Assembly: GCF_947347685.1 (NCBI RefSeq) | Contig: NC_070640.1 | Span: 8,668,659 to 8,732,658, forward strand | Length of the DNA stretch: 64,000 bases | Reading direction: 5' to 3' | Origin: Pleuronectes platessa | Taxonomy: Eukaryota > Chordata > Actinopteri > Pleuronectiformes > Pleuronectidae | Made by a program: the position numbers and the translations under genes | Notes under the pieces: generated by a model | Told to the model about the DNA's origin: nothing | The model's database searches: none | What the model saw: the letters and a program-made list of their open reading frames with translations, nothing else | Shown here: positions 39,334 to 52,100 of the stretch, in pieces | Position numbering within the stretch: position 1 is the stretch's first letter | Layout: each line of letters begins with the position of its first letter

Positions 39334-42300
39334 GACTATCAAGTAGTTTACATTAACATGTCACTCACGTCTCCAGATCAACAGACACTGTGGCTGAAGT
39401 TTCGTTTCCCTCAGTGAGCTGCAGGTGCGACCTCACAGCAAACCTGACTTAAAAAAATGTCTGACTCTTTAATCACGCAGTTGATTTTGCAGCCAGATGG
39501 AAATATATCTTGATGGGACTTCCTTAAAAAAGATAAGAGTTGGACCAATGAATGTACAAAAATATTCACTGTGAACTTCAAACCTGAGCTTTTAAAAATG
39601 CTTTAAAATGTCTCTTCGGATTGTCTGTTTCCTCCCACTGTACTAATAAAGTTTATTTAAAGTTTAAACTTTGGCATACGTGAGGAATTTAAATGGATTC
39701 AGCCTCTCAGTGCGAAGGGTCACTCATTGTTTAAATGTCAAGGCAACGTGATGTGGTTGTTGGGAAGGAACTGACCTTTCCTTTGTGAAAGCTGGAAGTT
39801 TTGTGGTTGTAACTTTGTAATTGTTGTGACTTGACTATGTTGTAACATCTGGCTGCGTGAACAGATAATATTCAAAAGTTAAATAAAACCAAAACATAAA
39901 TGTCAGATAGGTGAGACATTCGGATCCCAAGGTCAAATCTGCTAGTTAAGTTATGAAGTCCCAAAGCAAATAGTCAAAATTCTAAAGATATTCAATTTCC
40001 AATGGTGGAAGGCTGACAGGGACCAAAAGACCACAAGCCTCTGACAAATCCTAAATTGTTTCAGCTTCGAGATATTTACTATTTGTGCATTCGAGTTTGT
40101 TTTCTTATGCCACAAAAACCCAAAACAGAAACAGGAAGAGATGAAACTAATACCTCAAAAGACCAGAATGCACATAAACAGACCTCAATGTTAATAAAGT
40201 AGTTCCCTGCTCATTTTGGAGTAATCTTCTCAAAAGGAATGTTAAAGCCTGATGGGAGGGGAGCTCTGACATCACATATCTCTGTTAATTGGGCTCATTG
40301 GCCACTGTGTCACCATATCGCATGTATTGAGATCAGGTCTGTAAACACCTTCTTGATGGAGGCCGCTCAATCATGTCTTAAACTTACTTGCATCTATTTA
40401 CTACTTTGCCTATTTGCCTTTTTACCAGATACCTGAGCAATATTATCTTTCCTTTAAAGTCATGTTCCTTCCTTTATTGAATACTTCTTTGAGCTCTGTT
40501 TTGGTCTCCACCCTCTTCGGCTCTTTAGCTGCCAAATGTTCCACTATGAAAAATAACACCTTTCTGTTTGCATGTAGTCATCGGATCCACTGTTGATACA
40601 GAAACATTACAAAGAGCAGCTTTAAAGGTCACCTCATCACAAGCCGACTGCAACAACATCCCTCTCAGAGCGTTCCAACCCCCGATTCCAATCATGCTAA
40701 TCTCAAAGATAAATACAAATCACGTTTTGAATCTGAGCAGCGGGTTCAGCTAGACATTTTCAGCCAACGAAGAAAGATAATTGTTTTATTTGGCTCCGGT
40801 GAGCCACATTCCAGACGATGGATTCAAGCCAACGCCAGAGATCTGAGTGTGAGTCGAGTGAGTTTGACGAAAAACTGCTTGTCCCACTGCAACAGGACAG
40901 ATGTGATGGTTTTACCAGAAGCTGCTGGATGGCTGCACCCAGCCTCCCTCTCTGTGTCTGGAGTTACACACAGTTTCTGAACAACCCTCTGTTTTCACCG
41001 TTCAGTGTCTGAGATGCTTTTCACTACAGAGCAGACGGCTGAACGAAAACCTTCAGCAGCACCAGTGTATGAGAAATGACCATTTGCATTAATATCCATG
41101 ACATGTTCTCTCTCTCTCTGTGTGTGTGCGTGTGTGTGTGTGAGAAAATACAACTACATGTATTTTTTTTTATCTTTATGGGATCAATTTAAAATTGACT
41201 AAAGTTACACTGTAAACATCAGAACATGTGTTCTAGAGCATATATAACGAATAAAACTGGAAAAATGTGATACCGTTGCTTTAACACACATGATGTATTG
41301 ATGCTGTTACATAGAGAAAAAGAGAGGAAATGTCAAATGTTTTTAAATTCAGAGATATCTCTATTGTATGATTGTTTAACTTCTGTTTCACGTCTTCTTG
41401 GATTGCAAAATACAAAGATGTCACAATAAACAACTCTAATGGTTGGCTCACTCTTATTCACGTAATACAAAGGAGCTCTTTGTCTTTGGTAATTTCACAA
41501 CCACTGATTAACAGCAACACACCTAAACACATCGCGGCACGTTTGAATGGCCGCAGGTCAGAGATAAACCGTGCCAGGTCCCTCAGCGAGAGCCTCCTTC
41601 ACCTTAATCACGTCGGCTTAGTCCTAAATCTTTCTGCAGAGCTCCAATAAAACTTTCCATTTCAAAACTCCACAAAAAGTTACGAGTTTACCATGGGGGG
41701 ATCAATGGGAAGCCAAAACTCAACCGCGTGCCAGCATCCCATTTACAACCCATCTCCGTTAAAATCACGACAGGCCAAAAACCCAATGGGGAGTTACCGT
41801 CATGTGGAGGCAGAGGGACTGCGTAAAGCTTTATGAGGCCGTGATGTGTTTTATGGGAATGAGCTCATGGTAACTTTTAAAACATGCAGACGCCGGATTT
41901 GAGTCAAAGTGAAAATCTCCCTGCAGCCACCGGCGAAAGGTCAGTCGCACACATGGCTCCTGGTTGACTGTGTGTGTGTGTGTGTCTGCATGTGGGTTAG
42001 TGCACCGTTACTTTGTTACCACAAGTGATTCCAAATGATGGTTCAGATCCGCACCAGCCTTTATACCCGGACATCTGATACAAAGATGTTGAAACGTCGG
42101 TGATGTTAACATTTCACAACTTCCAACATGGTCTTCTCCTTTTTGGTTCTGTGTTCTCTCGACTTCTTTGACAAATAAATTACAACCTTTTATTAATGAT
42201 CACGGTTTTATTACTGCGTGACTCAAGGTTTGCTGTAAAGTCTCAAAACTCCAGACAAGAAAGAAGTCAATGACATGCACACATGGATTTGAAGTTACTT

Positions 42301-42986
42301 CATGGCTGGTGGACATTACGCCATATGCATAACTTGCATGGATGGGTACACACTCTCTCACACACACACACAGACACACACACGACAATGAAAAATACAG
42401 TACAGGAATTTTAATTGACCTCTGTGATGCATTTTTCTTTTTCCTCAGCCGTTCCATCATCTGGTGGAAAAAAGGGAAACTTCCTAACTGGAAACAGATT
42501 TCAGGAGCAGCCCAGACTTCCACAAGTCAGCATGTAACTGTAGCTCACACACACACACATTGACACACACACACGAAGGCAACGCCCCAGACAACTTAAA
42601 GATTTGTTTCCTCTCCGGATGTCAAAGTGCTGCATTGCAAATATGGTTTGTATGAAATCTGAAGGTGTGTGTATTTGTGTATATTTGTGTATGTGTGAGT
42701 GAGAGAGAGCGAGAGCAAGACAGAGGAGCAGAGCAACGTGCTATAGATTTAGTTTTTTTTAAAATATTATATAGGTGATGACTTCTTTTCAATAAGACCA
42801 ATGATAAGTTGACATTGCCGAAGTTTGTAGAAAAGCCTGGAGATAAACTCTTCACGCTCAAACTTCAAACTGCACGAGAGAAACTACAACAACAATCCGA
42901 TCAGTTTAAAATCCTCGTTCAGCTCAATGAGGTTTGGTTGTTTGCGGAGTGAGAACCAGCGGGGCTGATCAACAGCTCCTTCTTAC
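35110..42986. other. Long 5' intron/upstream region of fhl1
   Basis: No coding exon is recognised over about 7.9 kb. It includes a GT microsatellite near 36452-36480, a CA-rich array at about 39262-39332, smaller CA/GT arrays at about 41110-41140, 41970-41985 and 42357-42385, and otherwise unremarkable DNA. If the candidate exon near 43 kb is right, most of this is intron 1 of fhl1; alternative fhl1 first exons could also lie here. Confidence 0.45.
39262..39332. repeat. CA/CATA compound microsatellite
   Basis: (CA)n interrupted by several CATACA units; about 70 bp. Confidence 0.93.
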
Positions 42987-43085
42987 CGGGTTCAGGGTGA
43001 TGTGCGCGGCCGTGGATGAGCGTCTCTCTGCGGGCAGCGGGACTTCGCGTCACCGGGACCCTCGCGCCGTATAAATGCTGCAGCC
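42987..43085 (-). promoter_or_regulatory. Candidate non-coding first exon/promoter of fhl1
   Basis: A short GC- and CpG-rich block in AT-rich surroundings ends, on the minus strand, in a good splice donor (CCCG/GTAAGAAGG, boundary 42987/42986). No start codon with a long frame precedes the donor. Since the fhl1 start-codon exon begins at an acceptor (35110), this is a plausible upstream 5' UTR exon. The upper boundary is a guess, and a TATAAA in the block reads on the plus strand, so orientation of the promoter is not settled. Confidence 0.35.
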
Positions 43086-46000
43086 AGGTCAGACCGGAAA
43101 AAGGAGTCGTTCACTTTCAAAACAAAAACTTGGAATGAAGCCGCATGAGTTTGCCTTCAAAATAAGAGTCAATTAGGAGTTACCGCACTTTTCAAATCGG
43201 CAGATCACCGATATATTAAACCGGATATATGAAAGTATTAGTTTTGAATAATGTTAGATTCACCAATACAGAGCATTGAGTGTATACATATGGGTGACAT
43301 GACAGTTCTCCTTAAGTAAAGCAGAATAATAAACCTCAATGTTAGTGGATGGGACGTAGACCAAACGAAAAATCAAAGTTGTCGTTCATTATTTGCAAAG
43401 ATGTTTTTTTCTCATGTTTGGTAATGTCCAGGTTTCCCTTTTTCCAGTAAGTCTGATTTCTATTAGATATTCTATGCTGTATAAGTAGGAGTGAAACGTA
43501 ATTATTGACAGTTCACACAGCATCCACATCCACAGTATTTTAGTTTAATCTTTGTCCAGCTGGAGACCAATCGTCCATCTTCATACACAGGCTCGGTTGA
43601 TATTTGTTCCCTTTGTTAAAAAAATTAGGCGAAGGCGTGTTTATTTTTCATTGAACAGTTTTTATTTACTACCTGTACACTCGCAGGATGTCCGAGGACA
43701 CACCGTTAATAACTTCGGAAACAACACAGGGAAATATCTATTCAATCTGAGATGATCTTTTTTTCCCCCAACATAACATCACATTTAAAAAAAACATTTA
43801 CATATAGACCTATTGCAGGTGTAGTATTCACAAATACATCTGTCATTAAACAGTTTTGCAAACAGTAGAAACAAAGTGTAACATTTTCAGATTTTTTTTG
43901 TTTTAGTTGTGGCTCTATTTTAAGCTTTAACTTAAAAATGTCCACATAAACAAAGTTTGTTTTTATGGTTCAAATATAAGTATGAAATCAACCGTCAAAT
44001 AAAGATCACTGCTTGAAGAGGAACTAAAAGGGTTACATAATTAAAGTAAACATGTGATTCTGACCAGGATTTTATTACTTCCCAAGTCGTAAAAGTCAGC
44101 CTTGCTCTGTTAGTCGGGCCTGCTCAGCCTAGAAATATCTCTCACTCAGGTGAGAATAGAATGGACAAGCTCAGTTGCCAAAAACCGTCCAAACCGGACA
44201 AACCATCATCCTGTGAATGAGAAGCTCTCCCTTCAAATTTAAATTCAGCTCCTGATGACTCAAGCCACATCAACTCTTTTTGGAATCCAGTTTCCACAAG
44301 TAAACAGTTCACAAAATTCTATCTGACAAAAGATGAAGTGTTATTCTGCATTAATGCAAATTCAATATTTTAGTTTGCACTCTTTAGGGCTTCAAGAAAA
44401 AAAAGTCAAATGGCAGTTAAATTATTATACTGGGAAAACAATGTCTGACAGAGAAATTATAGAGTCATATAAAAACCAAAAAGAGATTATATTACTGCAC
44501 ATAAGCAAATCAAATATATACAAATCTACATCAGGTAAATTGAATTTCTGAATAGGCACTTTAATTCAAAACAGTTCAGCCAGCCCTCAAGAGTCATCTT
44601 TGATGATACCACATCACAAAGACACCGCAGTTAACTCTTTTTTTTTTTCTCTACAGTTAAACCAGATGACAACAGAGAAACAAGAAATAGAAATTAGCCC
44701 TGGTTATGACGTCAGTAACTTTGGCCAGATTTGCCACACACACAAACAGGGAAGCTCTAGTTTCCAAGTATCAAGTAGAAGCGCTTGCTACAGTTTGACA
44801 TTTGTTTAAAACATGAACACAACGTCGAGGACGGCAGAGAATGAGCGTCTGCCTCCAGCATCACTTCCCTGCTTTACAACGTACCTTCAGTCAGAGAGCT
44901 TTTCACACTCGCACTTCAAAACATAAATCATAAATAAATAAATAAACTACACAAATCATTTATAAATAAAAGATTTCAAAAATAAAATGAATCGTATATA
45001 GTAAAAAGATTGACTGAAGAGAAGAGGCGGGCGGTGCTGAAGATGCTCCTGGACGCTGTTAGGGAAGCAGTGACATCATTTTTTGGGGCCTTATGGAATC
45101 TATGGTAGCTTAGGGCTGCGATTTAAGATTATTTTCATTCAACTGATAATAATTTTTCTTGAATAATCAATTTAATGTTTATTCTACGAGGATTCATGCT
45201 GTAAAAAATAGGGAAAATGCCAGTTCATATTTCTCCAAGGGAAACAGTGCGAAACTGTTGAATTTAGTGTCATAAAGAAAAGAAGAAATTCTCATATTTG
45301 AGAAGCTGAAATAACACAGTTGTATTTTTTTGCTGAACAAATTACGATTGAGAGAAAAGATAAGTGATCGAATTACTGCAATGTTGAAAAAGTCTCCATT
45401 TAAGTTTCTGTCAATCGACTTATCGATTAAGAGGCTAAACACTGCACATCTACTTTACCTCTAATCTTTAGAAAATATATTTTAAGAACACCCCTCCTCC
45501 CATCACAGATCCCAATGTCCTTGTCTCTTTGGCCAATCAAAATCCCCGGTTTCATCTCTTTGACGAGAGGCAAACATACAGGACGCAGGGAAAGAGAGCT
45601 CCAGGTCACATTGACTACGCTTAAGATACACGAGTAATGTGAGTAAAATGCTCCATAACAACACTGAATGTTAGTAAGTGCCACGAGAGCTAAGTTTCTG
45701 CGTACCTGTGAACATTGCATCATCATACAAATACCTGACAGAAGCTAAAACAAATGAAACTGCATATGAAACTGTTTGAGGGATCACTGCAGCCAGAGGA
45801 TGATCAGAGCTTTGAGAGAGCACAGATAAAAGCACAATGTCACAGTAGTACACACCGGGAAGCAAACACTACTGCCCCATTTTTTTTTTTGCCTCCTGAA
45901 ACATTAGCTAAATGTGCATCTTGCGTTGTATTTAGGTAGCCAGTAGTTTTGAGGCGATTTTAATTTACAGTACCTTACTTTACATATAGTGCATTCACAT

Positions 46001-46172
46001 TCAAGAGTTAAATAAAACCAGCCTCAAGTTTGTCACAAAGCAAGAGACAAGGGAGGAGGCCTGCATCCACATGAAACAAAAACAGTTTAAATTGAAAATA
46101 AAAAATACCAACACAGATTTTCTCTTCTTGAGAAAATAAGTTTTTTTTTTACGCTTCCCGACACTGCATGTC
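43086..46172. other. Spacer and slc9a6 3' UTR region
   Basis: No coding exon is recognised. The part next to 46172 must contain the slc9a6 3' UTR (minus strand). One AATAAA on that strand lies at 45178-45183, about 1 kb past the stop, but it falls inside the repeat at about 45112-45440. Confidence 0.45.
45112..45440 (+). mobile_element. Degenerate 'agggctgc' non-autonomous DNA element
   Basis: Starts with AGGGCTGCGATTTAAGATTA and contains TTATTTTCATTC, an AGAAGCTG-AAT segment and TCAATCGACTTATCGATTAA near the right end. This matches the outline of a very common fish MITE (hAT-like, AGGGCTGC termini). The terminal repeat at the right is decayed. Confidence 0.55.
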
Positions 46173-49100
46173 TTACAGTCTGTGCCTGCGAGGGTCGGAG
46201 CGCAGCGGGGAGGGCGGCGGGGGCAGCGTGACCGTGGTCGGGAGGTCCAACGGGTCGTCCATCGGCAGAACCAGCCGGGTGCCTCTGATCGGCACCTCGT
46301 GTTCTGCCAGGGAGAGGTCGTGGTCCAGGCCTTCGTCGAACGGGTTGCACCCTGCGCTGGCGGTGGAGGAGCGATTGCGGTTGATGGTGCGGGATCCGGA
46401 TGCGTCGGTGCTGATGGTCACGTCGGCGTACATGGAGCTCACGCTGGCGTCGTTGAGGATGAAGTCAGAGTCATCGTCATGCAGTTGACCTTCATTCTGT
46501 GGAGAAGGGAACAGAAGAGCGAGGGAAGGAAAAGATGAAGAGGCGAGAAGAACCGCCAAGAAACTCTACTTTGAGTAAAATCACAATTCAAATCTTATTC
46601 AACTTTAACACCAGTATAATTTAAGTTTCATCCTAAATGTGGGAAAATAATAAGTAAATAAACTCATGAACTGGACGTGTATAGATATATATGTATAAAT
46701 TGTGTTTTATGTTCCAACCTCATAGGCCTGTGGGCTGGTGAGGCATCGGGCCAATGGGCCACAACAAGCCGGCATGGTAGCAGTGAGAGGAGGTCCGCTG
46801 TGCGTCAGGAGGGGCTTCAGGTAGCTGGGGAACAAGCCTGTCAAGGACTTAACACTTTATACACACTAACTATCACTTAAACAACATAATGAGTTTGTCA
46901 ACTCTCTGTCGTGTTTTCAGCTGGTAGGACAAACTGCAAGGTTACACTCCTGAACAGAAAGATCAAGTTACTACTGCTTATTTCTATAAGTTTGTAAAGA
47001 GCCCCCTCTGTTGGTCAAAGCTGAATTCAGCATCTACAGTCCTGAGAACAAGATGTAAAATAAGATGTGGCCCAAAGGATACTTTCGGTCGAAGTTATAC
47101 CAGATCCTGAACGGCCACGCACTCTCGTGTTTAGTGTTCCTCCGCTGCGACCCATCCAGCACCGCAGAACTCTGACAAGCAGAACAAACACTTTTATTTT
47201 CAGATTTGACATAAGGTTGACAATGCAGCCAAAAGAAGAATTTATAAATGTGATTAACAACGTGAGATTTTTAACCCGCGGTGATTACTTACAGAGTTGT
47301 CCTGATCCGAGTCCACACCCACCCTGGAAGAGAAAAGGAAGCAAACATGATTTTGACAGAAAAAAAACGTTAAGAGAGGATGAAACCCTGTGAACAGACG
47401 GAAGCTGATGAAAGGCCTCACGGTATGCTCATGAAGGACAGCATGGGCGTGGTGCCGCCTCCGCAGATCCACACGGTGAAGAAGACGATGAGGAGGGTGG
47501 TGGAAAACATCATCTGACGAGCGTACGTCGCCGTGTCTCGGATGGAGAGAGCAAAGGTCATCGCCCCGCGCAGACCTGAAGGAGAAGAGACCGTATGGGA
47601 ATTTAAGAGAGTGTGAGTGTTTCAAGATAATGATTAACTTCTGTCACTCATATCTTCACTGCATTTTATAAAGTCTGCTGATGTGGGTGTTTTTTTTCTC
47701 TAAGTGCCGATCATATAAGCATCTATCACCGGACACTTTCCCACTGAGACACAGGACGTCCTGGACTCACTCCACAAGAATAAGGAATAGAACTTGCATT
47801 AACGTGAAAAGGGGATCTGTGAAATATTAGCTGATGGAAACTGGAGTTTGAGATGTTTTCTATGTATTTTTTACTTTAGGTGCAGCTGTTCAGACTTGTG
47901 TTCTTGAAGGGGATTTTTATTATCAACCTGTTCAACAGTAAATGTCAGCTGGCGTAGGGGCCATTATTCATAGCAAAACTATTTTTTGTTGATGAGTCTT
48001 GTTGATCTAGAAAAGTTAGCATCTCATTATCTAAGTTTTTGAAACCTTCGTTGACAGTTTATTTTCATGGAACCAGGTCCCACGTAACAAACCTGCAAAC
48101 ATCATGGCGTGCTGAAAGTTGGAGCCGATCTTCCTCTTGCGGCCGAAGTTGAGCAGGAAGGACAAAGGGTAGATGTTTGCTGCTCTGCCCAGAAACACGG
48201 CCAACTACACCACGTGAGAAGGTCAAGGACACACAACACAGTGGAGTAATAATGCAGCGTTGGAATGGAACATAATAGTGGGTTGATGGCACGACGGAAA
48301 GCCTCACTTTCATTCTGCTTGTGCCGTCACAAAGTCAACTTTGACATCCTGTATATATATATAGACTATATGAATATACTGCTTTGTCATCACTAGTAAT
48401 AGTATCATGGGAGCATTGATGGCATTAGTTTCATGACATATTTTCAGAAATCTATTGGCTCCATCCGGCCAGATTTAGCAAATTAACATGTTGTGGCAAA
48501 ATAACAGCCTCATCATTTACTGGCCTAACAGAACAACCAGAGGTTCGGTGGAACAACACTGTTCCCCGGGCAGAGGAAAAGGATACAAAAGCTCCAATGA
48601 TGAACAAAGGGTTGAAGACATGTGACTGGAAGGAGAAGAGAGTCAGGCCCATGTAGGAGAAGATGAAGTTCTCTGCCAGGAAGTTCAGCAGCTCAAACAA
48701 CTGACGGGGGAAGAGACAGAACAAATACACTGAAATCAAACAGGATGAAAAGTCAAACGTTGCATTTTTGTCACTTTGGATGTGAGACGACACTGGTGAC
48801 TGTTTCTCATCAACTTTGCATTCTTTCACTTTGCTGATCACATGACTCATGAGTGCAAAATGTAGATTAATCAGATTAATTAAACATTTTTCACACTGTG
48901 TAGCTGAAGTGTTCTTGCCCACCATGAAATCGAAATTGTTACTTAAAAGGAGCCAGAAAAGTTGTAACAACATTCTTTATCTAAATAAAGTTAGACAAAG
49001 TGACCAGCTGTGAGAAGGATTCCTTCTTTATTAAAGAATTGAAGTCAATGGTGACCCACACTTCAGACTCAATAAAACAGAACAAAATGAAAATGCCTCC

Positions 49101-52100
49101 ATACTGCTCGTGTGGTGTCATCCAAGTGTCCGCAAGCCCGACATTCATATTCGACTCGATACGTTGTGATTTACACTTTGTCTTAAGCCTAAACATCCAC
49201 TGATGTCTTCCTAGAAGGTGCATTCAGGGACCCAACATCGTGTGGCTGCGTCCGCTAGCTTAGTCACTTCCAGTAAACTTTTTGTCTTAAACACAGTGTA
49301 AATGACTTTGTTTCAAATGTCAGGAATTGCGGACACCTGTATCACACCACATGTGGCATGTTGTGTTTTTCCAATTGTTTTGGATTCTGCTTCAACGCCG
49401 TTTACCCCTGAAACTCCAGAAGTGTTTTGTGGATTCAACCACTTCACCCACCCCTCCATCGGCCTAGTGGTGAGTAGATAACGAGGGAATTTTCATTTCT
49501 CACTTCTCCTTTTTTTCGCTGAACTATCCCTTTAATGTCCTGAAACCAACTGAGAACATAGTGTGACTACAGGCAGCTGACTATTTCAACACAAATCATC
49601 TGGAACCGAAAACTTCTCAGTCTGGCTCTAAAATAGTCACAAAAAATGAATTTCACAGATTTGTAATTTATCTGAGAATCACTAGATGTTAAGGGAGGCT
49701 GTCTTGGTTCTCCTCCTCAGTCTCACTGCTGCTATTGATAAAGATGATCACGGGGTTATTCCAGATCCACCCACATGTCACTGAGGGATTTTTTGTTTTC
49801 TCATTTTTCTTAAATCCTGCAACTAGTCTGCATTAGATATTCAACTGGAAATAAAAAATAACCTCCAGTACAGGTATTAGCAGACTAGCAGTGATTAAAG
49901 CTGTGTAAAGATAGTAGACTCAATGGTATGGGTTTCACCTGTTTGGTCCTGTCCTGAGAATCCGGGGACAGATTGTTGTAGGTGTAGTGAGCCTGAGTGA
50001 TCCCACAGAACAGCACAGCAACTACACCTGAATTAAAACAAAGATACACAGATATCTACTCAAGTATCGGGGGTTGAAAACGATTCATAAAATCTCTGAA
50101 AATAAAGAGCCTTAGCCTTTTTCATTAAGAAAAATTGAACGGTAAAAACTAAATGTATGAACAGATAAACAAAGTTCTCTGCTCATCTTGGTTTAAAAGA
50201 CGAATCTAACTTAAAAAGTCCCTCACAAGTCCATCGAGTGGCCTGAGGGTGTGTTTCTGATGGTTTGATGATTTCAGACATCCTGGTTTGAATTATTCAT
50301 CCCTCACTGTGTTAATAATATCATCACTTAAGGGCAATATTTAGAAAATAACCTAAAACAGAAAAAAACATGACTCAAAAGTAGGTTGAATCTGATAAAG
50401 TCCTATTTGAGTCAAACTTGAGTCATATATCTTTGGTTCTTCTACCCAGCTCTTCCATTGAAATGGCCAGAGTGTCACTAGAGGTAAATTATATTGTTGT
50501 CTGAATCAGGCTGTTGAACTTGCAGTTAGTGGTGGGTGAGGCGTGCAGGTGTACCTGTGAAGCCGCAGGCCTCAGCCAACAGGAACGTGCTCCAGGACAT
50601 GAGGAAGAAAAGAGCCGTCTCCAACAGGGGGAAGTCTCTCAACTTAGTGAACTTGGTCACGTGATCAAAACTGAAAGTCAAGGACAAAACAAGAACTGGC
50701 ACATCCAAGACAATAACATGAGGTGAATTCATGGGAACAAAATAAAAGATTCAAGAGCAAATGGGATAAAGCAATTCAATCTGAATTAATAAAAAGCTAC
50801 TCTTCCATGATGGAGGATACAGTTCATACAGGATTTTCTTACCTCAAGTTGAATATGAATTAAAATTGCCAAACTACCAGTTTGAATAATCTTGAGTAGG
50901 AAGTACTGTAACTGTAGTAATCTCAAACAAATGTGTGTTGTAACCGGTTGTTTCATTTGCATATCTGTTAATATATATATTAATAATATAATCAACCATT
51001 ACATAACAGGCCTGTTCAGCTTTGGTGACTGTGATTGCCTATAGGTGTGAGTGTGAATGGTTGTTGGTCTCTATCGGTCAACCCTGTGATGGACTTGTCC
51101 AGGAACTACCCTGCCTCTCGCACAATGTCAGCTGGGATTGGCTCCAGCAACCCTCAAAGGATGAACTGCATTGATAATGAGCGGATGGATTATGTAACAC
51201 TAGGAAACAGGTGTGAGGATATGAGGGCCGTCATGACTCCAGTGGCCACACCGAGAGCGAAGGATCCGCTGAAGACACCGATGAAGATGCCGAAGGACTT
51301 CAGCAGGGCCATGGCCTCAAAGCTGTGGCTGTTGTCTCCTGTCGGCTGGTACGCCACAATGGAGCTAAAGGTCAGAGAGATACGAGTACACAGAGATAAT
51401 AAAAACATTTACATGAAAAAAGGAAATAAGCCATTACTGAGAATCCAGGAAGTGGTCAAATGCTTTGCACATGCTCAGAAATGACACAAAGAGAAATCCT
51501 TGAGAATTTCAAGATGTTAGAGTCAAGCATCAAATTAAAGCTGCTTCGACCCAAATCCAATTCAGACTTTCTGTAAATTTGGGGGATTTTGTTTTCCACT
51601 GAAGAACAGTCACAAAGATTTAACACACATAGTCTGGAGTTGGGTTTCACAGTTACAAAAGGATGGGAGGTTGTGGTATTGCATGCCTAATTCTAACTGG
51701 ATCCTGGATCTCTCAACTTGATTTGGTTTATATACAACTAAAGTGCAAATAAGTAAGGAAACAACCAACTCAGGTGCTACAGCTTTATGGGGCATCCAAA
51801 TGGCCTAAAGACCAACAAAGCAAAACACTAGTAATAACTAATAAACCAGCAGTAATAAACACACAAATCAAGGCCTTATTTAAAAAGTATTTTCTGGTTC
51901 TGCTGAGCACTAAGAAAAAGGAAAAATGATACAAGGAATGGATATAAACAGGGATGGGGGGGTAGGGGCAGGGAACTGATCATCCTAAGGCTTCTCTCCA
52001 AACAAAAGATTTGCATTACATTGAATGCAGATGCAGATGATCAGGGTCTAGCATTACTACCATGCAAAAAAATCCCTCTAGCCAACCAACCCAACCACCC

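Noticed and set aside
38866..39342. 158-aa minus-strand frame starting with repeated Val-Cys
   Set aside because: It is a translation of the CA microsatellite at 39262-39332 and neighbouring low-complexity DNA.
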